The notes: generated by a model not told the origin, from the sequence alone. A stretch of DNA of 64,000 nt from Knoellia remsis (GCF_003002895.1 NZ_PVTI01000021.1:1-64000), one strand, 5' to 3'. Shown: positions 10,431 through 19,330, counted from the first letter of the stretch. Made by a program: numbers and translations.

Positions 10431-10940
10431 ATGGGCATGGACGACATCAGGAACAGCGCCGCGAACACTGCCGACGAGGCAGCGGGCAAGGCCAAGGAGC
10501 AGTGGGGCAAGGCGACCGGCAACGAGTCGCTCGAGGCCGAAGGTCGCATGCAGGACGCGACGGCCGACGTGCGCCAGGACGCCGACGCCGTGCGTGACCG
10601 CTTCGACGACACCGACGGCAGCTTCGGCGACAAGGTCGACGCCGCGCGTGACGAGGCCGGAGACCGGTTCGACTCCACCCGCGACTCCGCCGGCGAGGCC
10701 ACCGACTCGTTCGGCGACCGGGTCGACGCCGCGCGCGACAACGCGGGCGACCGTCTCGATGCCGCCCGCGACGACGTCAGCGAGAAGCTCGACGTCGAGG
10801 ACCGGGGCGACCCGGGCCTCGGGCCGGTCGGCGAGGGCATGCGCAAGGCCGAGGACTCGGTGAGCGCCGCCGAGGACAAGGTCGGCGACGCCGTGCGCGG
10901 GCTCGGCGACAAGATCAAGGGCGCCTTCGACAAGAAGTGA
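10431..10940 (+). CDS. CsbD/LEA-like stress protein
   Basis: 169-residue hydrophilic, probably disordered or helical protein. The N-terminal third resembles CsbD family stress proteins (AANTADEAAGKAKEQWGKAT, then GNESLEAEGRMQ). The rest consists of repeated 11-15 residue blocks around DAARDxAGDRxD, reminiscent of LEA-type repeats, and ends GDKIKGAFDKK. There is no signal peptide or membrane segment. Three ATGs compete at 10425, 10431 and 10437; I chose 10431 because GAGGAG sits six nt upstream. A GTG at 10392 directly after a -10 box is an alternative. CsbD proteins are usually induced by general stress; the exact role is unknown. Confidence 0.75.
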   Translation: MGMDDIRNSAANTADEAAGKAKEQWGKATGNESLEAEGRMQDATADVRQDADAVRDRFDDTDGSFGDKVDAARDEAGDRFDSTRDSAGEATDSFGDRVDAARDNAGDRLDAARDDVSEKLDVEDRGDPGLGPVGEGMRKAEDSVSAAEDKVGDAVRGLGDKIKGAFDKK

Positions 10941-10959
10941 GCCCCCGTCGCGGTCTGGG

Positions 10960-10965
10960 TAGGGT
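10960..10965 (+). promoter_or_regulatory. -10 box (TAGGGT) for mini-ORF and DUF808 gene
   Basis: TAGGGT ends six nt before the GTG at 10972, fitting the leaderless arrangement repeated in this window. Confidence 0.5.
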
Positions 10966-10971
10966 GACGTC

Positions 10972-11018
10972 GTGACGCACTCGACCCAGACCGCCCTGAC
11001 GATCGAGCGAGCCCGCTG

Positions 11019-11019
<1 letters not shown>
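10972..11019 (+). CDS. Putative leaderless 15-codon upstream ORF
   Basis: A GTG placed at the expected transcription start opens a 15-codon frame reading VTHSTQTALTIERAR. It ends in a TGA that overlaps the ATG of the DUF808 gene by one nt (TGATG). That geometry would let ribosomes loaded on the leaderless start re-initiate on the downstream gene, which lacks a clear Shine-Dalgarno of its own. The peptide has no recognisable domain and may matter only for coupling. This is an inference from geometry; chance is not excluded. Confidence 0.35.
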
Positions 11020-12035
<1,016 letters not shown>

Positions 12036-12040
12036 GCCGT

Positions 12041-12571
12041 ATGCCGTCCGCTCGCGGAACGCTGGACTGGTCGCCTGCCGGTGACCACACCGACCTGCTC
12101 GCCGATGCGGTGGCCACCGCACTCGCGACGGCGCCGGGGGCCGAGGTGGCTCCCATCGACGCAACGCTCGCGGACACCGAGAGGTTCTGTGCGGCATACG
12201 ACGTCGCCCTCGAGGCGAGCGCCAACTGCGTCATCGTGGCGGGCAAACGCGCCGGTGAGGTGCGCCGGGCCGCGGTCATGGTGCTCGCGACCGACCGTGC
12301 TGACATCAACGGGGTCGTGCGGCGGTACCTCAACGTGCGCAAGATCAGCTTCGCCCCGATGGACGAGGCGGTCACGCTGACCGGCATGGAGTACGGCGGC
12401 ATCACGCCGATCGGGCTGCCCGCGGACTGGCCGGTGGTCGTCGACTCGGCCGTGGTCGCCGCGGGGCCGGTCGTCATCGGCAGCGGCATCCGCGGCAGCA
12501 AGCTGCTCGTGGAGGGGTCGGTGCTCGCGGACCTGCCGACGGCCGAGGTCCTCGACCTCGCCCAGCGCTGA
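12041..12571 (+). CDS. YbaK/EbsC-family aminoacyl-tRNA deacylase
   Basis: 176 residues with the YbaK fold. Members hydrolyse mischarged aminoacyl-tRNA (for example Cys-tRNAPro) in trans. Visible landmarks: CVIVAGKRAGEVRRAAVMV with the conserved Lys, RRYLNVRKISFAPMDEAV, GMEYGGITPIGLP and a late VVIGSGIRGSKLLV. The start ATG lies inside a copy of the GTATGCCG motif (12039-12046), five nt after the DUF808 stop. Substrate specificity cannot be read from the sequence. The gene probably forms a two-gene operon with DUF808. Confidence 0.88.
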   Translation: MPSARGTLDWSPAGDHTDLLADAVATALATAPGAEVAPIDATLADTERFCAAYDVALEASANCVIVAGKRAGEVRRAAVMVLATDRADINGVVRRYLNVRKISFAPMDEAVTLTGMEYGGITPIGLPADWPVVVDSAVVAAGPVVIGSGIRGSKLLVEGSVLADLPTAEVLDLAQR

Positions 12572-12807
12572 CGGGATGCCGCTCGTGACTCAGACCGTGT
12601 CCGTCAGCCGGTGGGGCGAGGTCCCATCCTCAGGCCGTCGCCGGCTTCTTGTCCTACCGGGCGCGGGATGATCGCGTCGGGTCCAGCGCGGGTGGTGGCG
12701 CACTTTGCGCGCGATGACGCAGTTTTGTCTGCGTCCTGCCGCGCAATCTGCGGCCGGCACCCAGCGGCCGCGGACCCGGGGCTTGGCGCCGGGGCGGGCG
12801 CGCTGGG
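12572..12807. other. Convergent intergenic region
   Basis: 236 nt between convergent genes. Apart from the small inverted repeat at 12717-12734, I see no RNA gene, mobile element or coding signal. A 66-codon plus-strand frame here (12611-12811) has random-looking composition and runs into the neighbouring gene. Confidence 0.6.
12717..12734. terminator. Possible bidirectional terminator hairpin
   Basis: ACGCAG and CTGCGT pair across a six-nt T-rich loop in the convergent gap between the YbaK gene and the SIS-isomerase gene. The stem is short and lacks a T-tract, so the call is weak. Confidence 0.3.
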
Positions 12808-14001
12808 CTAGCTGGTGCGGTCGCGCAGCTCGGTGACGTGCCGGGAGACGGCCGGGTCGAGCCCGAGCCCCAGCGCGAGGTAGGTCGCGGCGAAGTCGGT
12901 GAGGGCGATGAGCGAGGCGAGCCGCTCGATGGGGTGAGCGCCCGTCGCCTCGACCTCGAGAACGCTCACGCCGGCCTCCCGCGCCGACTCCGTCACCGCA
13001 TCGGCGAGCCGCACGGCCTCGAGGCTCGCTCCCCCGGCCGGGTCGTCGGGCGGAGCCGGACGGTCCCGCACCATGAGCAGTCCGAGCTGCGGTGCGGGCG
13101 GGCCGTCGAGGTAGGGGTCGGCGAAGATGTCCCGTCCACCGTCCGGCGCCCGCCCGGCGGCGTTGCCGCCACCAGAGCTCGTGAACGGCCCGTCGAACGT
13201 GGCGACCACCTGCGAAGCCGCATCGGGCAACGCACCGTGCGTGGCCGGCATACGGGCGGTGCGGGCGAGCATCGCGGCCGCGCGGCCGGCAGCCACTCCC
13301 GTGAGCGCCCCATCACCGAGGACGACGGGCACGGTCTCGGCGAGGCCGACCGCGATGACCTTGGCGGGGTTGACGAACGACTCCGAGCTCGGGCGGCACT
13401 CCTCCGCGCGCTCGTCGAGGAGGTCGGCGACGCGCTCGAGCACCGGCTCGGGGCAGTCGACGAGGCCGAGGCCGTCGGCCGCGAGCAGCACCGGGGTGAG
13501 CATCGACCACAGCGCGGCGCGCGAGCTCGGCGCGTCGGACGCGATGTCGACGTGCACGCCGCGGCCGCGAGCAGCGACGTCAGCCAGGGGCGAGTCCGGG
13601 GCGCCGACGGTGAGCAGCGCGGCGCCGCGGCGGGCCGCCTCGGCGGCCAGCGCCAGCGGTCCCGCGGCCCGGCCCGACTGCGAGACGGCGATGACGAGGT
13701 CGAGCGGACCGATCCACCCCGGCAGCGGCGCCTCGCGCCGCGTCGTCAGCGGAACCGGTGACCCCGGCTCGGCGAGGACGTCGAGGACATCGCACACGAC
13801 GGCGGACCCGCCGAGCGACGCGACGAGGACCGACCGCGGCCGGTCTCCCCCGGCGACCCGGTCGATGCCCGCCTCACGGGCGGCGACGAACGCCCGGCGC
13901 ACCTGCGCACCGGCAGTCGCGAGTGCCCGCAGCGACCCACGGGAGTCGAGCGACTCCAGCGCGTCCACGGAGTCGAGGAAGGACTCGTCGAGCTGCGGCA
14001 C
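12808..14001 (-). CDS. SIS-domain phosphosugar isomerase (phosphoglucose/phosphomannose type)
   Basis: 397 residues. A first SIS module contains [19 protein letters not shown] and LVIAVSQSGRAAGPLALA. A second C-terminal half carries the bifunctional phosphoglucose/phosphomannose-isomerase C-terminal domain. In actinobacteria this gene follows manB and a Trm112 gene (Rv3256c position) and is thought to feed GDP-mannose synthesis. The GTG at 14001 opens the conserved VPQLDESFLDSVDAL; the frame continues open to 14202 only by reading through a 20-bp tandem repeat. A GTATGCCG-motif copy overlaps the start region. Interconversion of fructose-6-P with glucose-6-P or mannose-6-P is likely but unproven here. 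Confidence 0.85.
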   Translation of the reverse strand: MPQLDESFLDSVDALESLDSRGSLRALATAGAQVRRAFVAAREAGIDRVAGGDRPRSVLVASLGGSAVVCDVLDVLAEPGSPVPLTTRREAPLPGWIGPLDLVIAVSQSGRAAGPLALAAEAARRGAALLTVGAPDSPLADVAARGRGVHVDIASDAPSSRAALWSMLTPVLLAADGLGLVDCPEPVLERVADLLDERAEECRPSSESFVNPAKVIAVGLAETVPVVLGDGALTGVAAGRAAAMLARTARMPATHGALPDAASQVVATFDGPFTSSGGGNAAGRAPDGGRDIFADPYLDGPPAPQLGLLMVRDRPAPPDDPAGGASLEAVRLADAVTESAREAGVSVLEVEATGAHPIERLASLIALTDFAATYLALGLGLDPAVSRHVTELRDRTS

Positions 14002-14038
14002 GGCATACCTCGCGTTCGTCGGCGTACGAAGTCTTGGG

Positions 14039-14106
14039 CCCGGAGGGTGAGGCGCGACCCCGGAGGGTGAGGCGCGACCCCGGAGGGTGAGGCGCGACCC
14101 CGGAGG
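14039..14106. repeat. 20-bp tandem repeat, 3.4 copies
   Basis: Three perfect 20-bp units (CCCGGAGGGTGAGGCGCGAC) at 14039-14058, 14059-14078 and 14079-14098, plus an 8-nt partial copy to 14106. They fill most of the 113-nt gap between the Trm112 gene and the SIS-isomerase gene on the same operon strand. Copy number could vary by slippage. Confidence 0.92.
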
Positions 14107-14114
14107 ACGCAGGC

Positions 14115-14300
14115 TCAGCCCGGGCGGCGGGCCTCGTCGACGAGGAGCACGGGCACGCCGTCGTCGACCCGGTAGACGAGGCCGCACTCGGTGTTGGTGC
14201 ACGCGAGCTCGGGGCCCTCGGCGCCGGTCTCGTCACGCAGCTCCGCGCGGCAGTTCGGGCAGCGCAGGATCTCGCGCAGCCAGGGTTCCATGGTCGCCAT
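14115..14300 (-). CDS. Trm112-family zinc-ribbon protein
   Basis: 61 residues of the Trm112/UPF0434 family: MEPWLREILRCPNCRAELRD followed by ACTNTECGLVYRVDDGVPVLL. The CPNC pair and a second Cys pair are consistent with a small zinc ribbon. Eukaryotic Trm112 activates methyltransferases; the bacterial role is not established. The ATG at 14300 lies two nt after the manB stop; a second ATG at 14291 is possible. Placement between manB and the SIS isomerase is conserved in actinobacteria. Confidence 0.88.
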   Translation of the reverse strand: MATMEPWLREILRCPNCRAELRDETGAEGPELACTNTECGLVYRVDDGVPVLLVDEARRPG

Positions 14301-14302
14301 CG

Positions 14303-15736
14303 TCAGCTTCCTCTCACGATCGTCAGGACATCGTCGCGCACTCTGGCCATGGTGTCCGCATCGGCCGCCTCGACGTTGAGCCGGAGCAGCGGCTCCGTGT
14401 TCGACGCGCGCAGGTTGAGCCACCACATTGTGTCGTCGTTGCCGCTGCCGGCGTGGGTCAGGGTGAGACCGTCGAGCTCGTCCACGGTGACGTCCTTGTC
14501 CGCCGCCCAGGCGCGCACGGCCTCGGTGCTCGCGGCCTGGTCGTCGACGGTCGAGTTGATCTCGCCGGACGCCACGTATGCCGTGTAGTCGCCCATGAGC
14601 GCGCTGAGCGGGCCGTCCTGCTCACCGAGTGCGGCGAGGACGTGCATCGCGGCGAGCATGCCGGTGTCGGCGAACCAGAAGTCGCGGAAGTAGTAGTGGG
14701 CACTGTGCTCACCGCCGAAGACGGCGTCGGCGCGGGCCATCTCGCCCTTGATGAACGAGTGCCCGACGCGGGTGCGGACCGCGCGGGCTCCGAGGCCGGC
14801 GATGACCTCCGGGACCTGGGCGCTCGTGATGACGTTGTGGACGATGGCGACGTCCTGTGGTGTGCGTCCGGCAGCGACCTCGCGGGCGACCTCGCGCGTC
14901 GCGATGAGCGCGGTGATGGCGCTCGGGCTCACCGGCTCGCCCCGCTCGTCGACGACGAAGCAGCGGTCGGCGTCGCCATCGAACGCCAGCCCGAGGTCGG
15001 CGCCGTGCTCGACGACGGCGGCCTGGAGGTCCCGCAGGTTCTCGGGCTCGAGCGGGTTCGCCTCGTGGTTGGGGAACGTGCCGTCGAGCTCGAAGTAGAG
15101 CGGGATGATCGTGAGCGGCAGCTCCGGCAGCCCGGCCTGCGTGCCGAGAACCGCGGGCACCGTGTGCCCGGCCATGCCGTTGCCGGCGTCGACGACGACG
15201 GTGAGCGGGCGGCCACCGGAGAGGTCGACGAGGCCGCGGAGGAAGCCGGCGTAGTCGGCGAGCACGTCGCGGTCGGTCGTCGCGCCGACGTCGGAGCGAC
15301 GCAGCTCACCGGTGCCGTCGAGGATCTCCTGGGCGAGGTCGCGCACCTCGGCAAGACCGGAGTCCTGGCCGACCGGGCGGGCACCGGGGCGGCACAGCTT
15401 GATGCCGTTGTATGCCGCGGGGTTGTGGCTCGCGGTGAACATCGCGCCCGCGAGGTCCAGGCTGCCGCTGGCGAAGTAGAGCTGGTCGGTGCTCGCGAGG
15501 CCGATGTGGGTCACGTCGACACCGCGGCTCGCGACGCCCGTGCCGAACGCCTGGGAAAGCTCGGGCGAGGTGGCACGCATGTCGTGCCCGATGACGCAGC
15601 CGGTGCCGCCTTCTCGCGCGACGACGACCTCCGCGAACGCGGCTCCGAGAGCCCAGGCGACGTCGACGTCGAGCTGCTCGGGGACGAGGCCGCGTACGTC
15701 GTACGCCTTGACGAAGTCGGTGAGTTGGTGAGGCAC
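14303..15736 (-). CDS. manB: Phosphomannomutase/phosphoglucomutase
   Basis: 477-residue alpha-D-phosphohexomutase that would interconvert mannose-6-P and mannose-1-P for GDP-mannose supply. Landmarks in order: metal/phosphoserine loop MFTASHNPAAYNGIKLC, metal-binding AFDGDADRCFVVDE, sugar-specificity loop GGEHSAHYYFRDF, and C-terminal phosphate-binding RASNTEPLLRLNVE. The GTG at 15736 is seven nt after a TAGAGT -10 box and gives the family N-terminus (FVKAYDVRGLVPEQL); the frame is open upstream to 15904 but without similarity. It heads manB - Trm112 - SIS on the minus strand. Confidence 0.95.
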   Translation of the reverse strand: MPHQLTDFVKAYDVRGLVPEQLDVDVAWALGAAFAEVVVAREGGTGCVIGHDMRATSPELSQAFGTGVASRGVDVTHIGLASTDQLYFASGSLDLAGAMFTASHNPAAYNGIKLCRPGARPVGQDSGLAEVRDLAQEILDGTGELRRSDVGATTDRDVLADYAGFLRGLVDLSGGRPLTVVVDAGNGMAGHTVPAVLGTQAGLPELPLTIIPLYFELDGTFPNHEANPLEPENLRDLQAAVVEHGADLGLAFDGDADRCFVVDERGEPVSPSAITALIATREVAREVAAGRTPQDVAIVHNVITSAQVPEVIAGLGARAVRTRVGHSFIKGEMARADAVFGGEHSAHYYFRDFWFADTGMLAAMHVLAALGEQDGPLSALMGDYTAYVASGEINSTVDDQAASTEAVRAWAADKDVTVDELDGLTLTHAGSGNDDTMWWLNLRASNTEPLLRLNVEAADADTMARVRDDVLTIVRGS

Positions 15737-15743
15737 GCCCGCG

Positions 15744-15749
15744 ACTCTA
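15744..15749 (-). promoter_or_regulatory. -10 box (TAGAGT), leaderless manB promoter
   Basis: TAGAGT on the minus strand ends seven nt before the manB GTG, the same spacing and hexamer as at scoA and the DUF3499 gene. Confidence 0.6.
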
Positions 15750-15778
15750 CTGGCGCGCTGCCGCGCGACGTGCGCGGC

Positions 15779-15807
15779 CGGCATACCTCTGATTCGGTCG
15801 TATGCCG
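15779..15807. repeat. Inverted pair of the CGGCATAC/GTATGCCG motif
   Basis: CGGCATAC (15779-15786) and GTATGCCG (15800-15807) face each other across 13 nt in the divergent manB/uvrA-like intergenic region. A third copy lies at 15877-15884. Confidence 0.8.
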
Positions 15808-15908
15808 TTTCGTTCGTGTGCCGTTGCGCTGGCTCGCGCAGTGGCGTCGCGTGAGGAGCAGAGCAACGGGAGCCGACGGCATACCACTGGGCTGCCGTTG
15901 CCACGCAC

Positions 15909-15914
15909 TAGCGT
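15909..15914 (+). promoter_or_regulatory. -10 box (TAGCGT), leaderless uvrA-like promoter
   Basis: TAGCGT ends seven nt before the GTG at 15922. Confidence 0.6.
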
Positions 15915-15921
15915 GGCGCTC

Positions 15922-18288
15922 GTGAGCGAACCGACACACCCTGCCGACGGCCACGACCTCATCCGCGTCCAGGGTGCGCGCGAGAACAACCTCAAGGACG
16001 TGAGCATCGACCTTCCCAAACGACGGCTCACGGTCTTCACCGGCGTGTCCGGGTCGGGCAAGAGCTCGCTCGTGTTCTCGACGATCGCAGCCGAGTCGCA
16101 GCGGATGATCAACGAGACCTACAGCGCGTTCGTCCAGGGCTTCATGCCGGCGCTGGCCCGGCCCGACGTCGACGTCCTCGAGGGACTGACGACGGCCATC
16201 ATCGTCGACCAGGAGCGCATGGGCGCCAACATCCGCTCGACCGTCGGCACCGCGACCGACGTCAACGCGATGCTGCGAATCCTGTTCTCGCGCTTGGGCA
16301 AACCGCACATCGGCACGGCGAAGGCATTCTCGTTCAACGTCGCATCCATCTCCGGTGCCGGCGCGGTGACGATGACCAAGGGTGGCGAGACGGTCAAGGA
16401 GCGGCGCGAGTTCAGCGTCCAAGGCGGCATGTGCCCCCGGTGCGAGGGCACGGGCAACGTCACCGACTTCGACTACACGGCCATCTATGACGAGGACAAG
16501 TCGCTGCGCGAGGGCGCGCTGACGATTCCCGGCTACAGCATGGAGGGCTGGTACGGCCGGGTCTTCATGGGCAGCGGGTTCTTCGACCCGGACAAGCCGA
16601 TCAAGAAGTACACCAAGCGCGAGCTCGCCGACCTGCTCCACAAGGGCCCGACGAAGATCAAGGTCGACGGCATCAACATCACCTATGAAGGCGTCATCCC
16701 GCGCATCCAGAAGTCGATGCTGTCCAAGGACCGCGACGCGATGCAGCCGCACATCCGTGCGTTCGTCGACCGGGCGGTGACGTTCACGACCTGCCCCGAG
16801 TGCGATGGGACGCGCCTGAACGAGCGGGCCCGCTCGTCGAAGATCAAGGGCATCTCCATCGCCGACGCGTGCGCGATGCAGATCAGCGACCTCGCGCAGT
16901 GGGTGGTTGAGCTCGAGGAGCCCTCTCTCGCACCGCTGCTCGAGGCGCTGCGCGAGACACTCGACTCGTTCGTGGAGATCGGGCTGGGCTACCTCTCACT
17001 CGACCGCCCGGCCGGGACACTCTCCGGCGGCGAGGCCCAGCGCACGAAGATGATCCGCCACCTCGGGTCCTCCCTCACCGACGTCACCTACGTCTTCGAC
17101 GAGCCCACGATCGGGCTGCACCCGCACGACATCCAGCGGATGAACGAGCTGCTGAAGCGACTGCGCGACAAGGGCAACACCGTCCTCGTCGTCGAGCACA
17201 AGCCGGAGGCCATCGCCGTCGCCGACCACGTCGTCGACCTCGGACCGGGCGCGGGGACCGACGGCGGTGAGGTGGTGTTCGAGGGCACCGTCGACGGGCT
17301 GCGCGCCTCCGACACCCTTACCGGCCGCCACCTCGACGACCGCGCCCGGCTCAAGGACGAGGTCCGTACACCCACCGGCGCGCTCGAGATCCGGGGCGCC
17401 TCGACGCACAACCTGCGGGACGTCGACGTCGATGTGCCGACGGGCGTCCTCGTCGTCGTCACCGGCGTCGCCGGGTCGGGCAAGAGCTCACTCATCCACG
17501 GCTCCCTCGCGAAGCAGGACGGCGTCGTCGTCATCGACCAGGGCGCGATCAAGGGGTCACGGCGCTCCAACCCCGCGACCTACACCGGCCTGCTGGAGCC
17601 GATCCGCAAGGCGTTCGCCAAGGCCAACGGCGTCAAGCCGGCTCTGTTCAGCGCGAACTCCGAGGGCGCCTGCCCGACGTGCAACGGCGCCGGCGTCGTC
17701 TACATGGACCTCGCGATGATGGCCGGCGTCGCGACGACGTGCGACGAGTGCGAGGGACGACGTTTCCAGGCATCGGTGCTCGAGTACACCTTCGGCGGCA
17801 AGGACATCAGCGAGGTCCTTGCGATGCCCGTGGCGCAGGCCGAGCAGTTCTTCGGCGAAGGCGAGGCGCGCATCCCCGCGGCGCACAAGATCCTCACCCG
17901 GCTCGTCGACGTCGGGCTCGGCTACGTCACCCTCGGGCAGCCGCTCACGACCCTGTCCGGCGGCGAGCGCCAGCGGCTCAAGCTCGCCTCCCAGATGGGC
18001 GACACGGGTGAGGTCTACATCCTCGACGAGCCGACGACCGGCCTGCATCTCGCCGATGTCGAGAACCTACTCCAGCTCCTCGACCGGCTCGTCGACGGTG
18101 GGAAGTCGGTCATCGTGATCGAGCACCACCAGGCCGTCATGGCGCATGCCGACTGGCTGATCGACCTCGGACCGGGAGCCGGGCACGACGGCGGTCGGGT
18201 CGTCTTCGAGGGGACGCCGTCCGAGCTCGTGCAGGCGCGCTCCACGATCACCGGCGAGCACCTCGCCGACTACGTCGCGTCCCGCTGA
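15922..18288 (+). CDS. Short UvrA paralogue (UvrA2-like ABC ATPase)
   Basis: 788 residues, about 150 shorter than housekeeping UvrA. Two ABC modules are present: Walker A GVSGSGKSSL and GVAGSGKSSL, signatures LSGGEAQRTKM and LSGGERQRLKL, Walker B YVFDEPTIGLHP and YILDEPTTGLH. Zinc-type Cys clusters lie at MCPRCEGTG, CPECDGTRL, CPTCNGAG and CDECEGRRF. The segment after the first Walker A is too short to hold the UvrB-binding domain, so a classical UvrAB role is unlikely. Relatives include DrrC/UvrA2 proteins linked to tolerance of DNA-binding drugs. Start GTG 15922 follows a -10 box by seven nt; the open frame back to 15802 is promoter DNA. Confidence 0.9.
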   Translation: MSEPTHPADGHDLIRVQGARENNLKDVSIDLPKRRLTVFTGVSGSGKSSLVFSTIAAESQRMINETYSAFVQGFMPALARPDVDVLEGLTTAIIVDQERMGANIRSTVGTATDVNAMLRILFSRLGKPHIGTAKAFSFNVASISGAGAVTMTKGGETVKERREFSVQGGMCPRCEGTGNVTDFDYTAIYDEDKSLREGALTIPGYSMEGWYGRVFMGSGFFDPDKPIKKYTKRELADLLHKGPTKIKVDGINITYEGVIPRIQKSMLSKDRDAMQPHIRAFVDRAVTFTTCPECDGTRLNERARSSKIKGISIADACAMQISDLAQWVVELEEPSLAPLLEALRETLDSFVEIGLGYLSLDRPAGTLSGGEAQRTKMIRHLGSSLTDVTYVFDEPTIGLHPHDIQRMNELLKRLRDKGNTVLVVEHKPEAIAVADHVVDLGPGAGTDGGEVVFEGTVDGLRASDTLTGRHLDDRARLKDEVRTPTGALEIRGASTHNLRDVDVDVPTGVLVVVTGVAGSGKSSLIHGSLAKQDGVVVIDQGAIKGSRRSNPATYTGLLEPIRKAFAKANGVKPALFSANSEGACPTCNGAGVVYMDLAMMAGVATTCDECEGRRFQASVLEYTFGGKDISEVLAMPVAQAEQFFGEGEARIPAAHKILTRLVDVGLGYVTLGQPLTTLSGGERQRLKLASQMGDTGEVYILDEPTTGLHLADVENLLQLLDRLVDGGKSVIVIEHHQAVMAHADWLIDLGPGAGHDGGRVVFEGTPSELVQARSTITGEHLADYVASR

Positions 18289-18337
18289 GCGCCCCGCCCA
18301 ACGGGCGTGGCGCGGGCACGGCACCCCGAGGGGTCGG

Positions 18338-18724
18338 TCAGGCGTCGGCGCTGCCGGTGCCCGGCAGGACGCGCAGGTGACCTCGGCGCTGCTCCCCCGG
18401 CAGCGGCATGGCGCCGACGACGGCGCTCGCCACGGTGGACTGCGAGGGGGGCGGAGTGCGGGTCTCCCGCACGGCGTCCACGACGGCGAGGAGGTCATCC
18501 TGCTCCGGGGCCGGCACATACCCGTCGGAGTCGAGGCGCACGACCTCCCAGCCCTGGGGTGCAGTGAGCCGCATCGCGTGGTTCGCGCACAGGTCGTACG
18601 AGTGGGGCTCGGCATAGGTGGCGAGCGGGCCGAGCACGACGGCGCGGTCGGCATACGCGTAGGTGAGGGTGGCGACGGCGGGCTGGCCGCACGCGGTCTT
18701 CGTGCACTTCCTCGACGCGTTCAC
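18338..18724 (-). CDS. DUF3499 family protein
   Basis: 128 residues of the actinobacterial DUF3499 family. It opens NASRKCTKTACGQPAVATLTYAY, has CANHAMRLTAPQGWE in the middle and an acidic/proline-rich tail. Two CxxxxC-like groups plus CxxH suggest a small metal-binding fold. Function unknown; in actinobacteria it sits divergently beside the zincin-like gene, as here. The GTG at 18724 follows TAGAGT by seven nt, a leaderless start. It converges on the uvrA-like gene. Confidence 0.85.
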   Translation of the reverse strand: MNASRKCTKTACGQPAVATLTYAYADRAVVLGPLATYAEPHSYDLCANHAMRLTAPQGWEVVRLDSDGYVPAPEQDDLLAVVDAVRETRTPPPSQSTVASAVVGAMPLPGEQRRGHLRVLPGTGSADA

Positions 18725-18731
18725 CCCATGG

Positions 18732-18737
18732 ACTCTA
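18732..18737 (-). promoter_or_regulatory. -10 box (TAGAGT), leaderless DUF3499 promoter
   Basis: TAGAGT on the minus strand, seven nt before the GTG at 18724; divergent from the promoter at 18773. Confidence 0.6.
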
Positions 18738-18772
18738 GGTCACCGCTCCGACAGCCGCGCGGTGGCACGCCG

Positions 18773-18778
18773 TACGCT
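18773..18778 (+). promoter_or_regulatory. -10 box (TACGCT), leaderless zincin-like promoter
   Basis: TACGCT ends six nt before the GTG at 18785. Confidence 0.5.
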
Positions 18779-18784
18779 GCTCGA

Positions 18785-19210
18785 GTGACCCCGAGCCGCC
18801 CCCGCTCCCCCGCGCCGGGCCGCAGCCGGGACCGCCGTGGACGTGGCCCGCGAGGCCCGCTCGCGTGGCCGCCCGTGCCGGCGATGCGCTCGCGCCGGGA
18901 GGTCTTCGACGACATCGTCATCGATGTCGCCGAGCGTGCCCGCACCTATCTCGGGAGCCGGTATGCCGGTGTCGAGTTCGCCGTGGAGGACGTGCCCCTG
19001 TCCGATCCGGCGCCGTGGGAGGAGCCTGCCGCGCCGCTCGGACGGCTGCTGCCCGTGGGTGGCTCGGTCGGGCACCGCGTCGTCGTCTACCGGCGTCCGG
19101 TCGAGGCGCGCGTGCGCGACGCGGACGACCTCGGGGCGGTGGTGCGAGAGGTGGTCGCCGAGCAGGTGGCGGCGCTCCTCGGGGTGCCACCTTCGGAGAT
19201 CGAGCTCTAA
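18785..19210 (+). CDS. Metallopeptidase-family (zincin-like) protein with degenerate active site
   Basis: 141 residues. A basic, Pro/Arg-rich leader is followed by MRSRREVFDDIVIDVAERA and FAVEDVPL, matching the small actinobacterial zincin-like family at the Rv3259-equivalent position. In active members the late helix holds HExxH (usually in a VHEIAHHFGI-type context). Here the aligned stretch reads VVREVVAEQVAALLGV, so both zinc histidines are gone. The protein is therefore probably not a protease, although a structural or regulatory role could be kept. The GTG at 18785 is chosen from its -10 box. It ends just before a 24-bp tandem repeat. Confidence 0.75.
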   Translation: MTPSRPRSPAPGRSRDRRGRGPRGPLAWPPVPAMRSRREVFDDIVIDVAERARTYLGSRYAGVEFAVEDVPLSDPAPWEEPAAPLGRLLPVGGSVGHRVVVYRRPVEARVRDADDLGAVVREVVAEQVAALLGVPPSEIEL

Positions 19211-19330
19211 GGCGTCACGACAGCAAGAGAGTCAGGCATCACGGCACCGAGAGAGCCCGGCGTCACGGCACCGGGCAGGCCCGGCATCGGAGTACCGAGG
19301 AGGCCCGGCGTCAGGGCATCGGGTGGGCCC
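19211..19330. repeat. 24-bp imperfect tandem repeat, five units
   Basis: Five consecutive units of 24 bp start at 19211, 19235, 19259, 19283 and 19307, each beginning GGCRTC and most ending GCCC. The last unit includes the stop codon of the DUF5719 gene. Because 24 is a multiple of three, the array reads as an eight-residue repeat in open frames on both strands, but outside the annotated genes. Confidence 0.88.

Noticed and set aside
12611-12811. 66-codon plus-strand frame in the convergent gap
   Set aside because: No ribosome site, promoter or family resemblance, and it overlaps the end of the SIS-isomerase gene.
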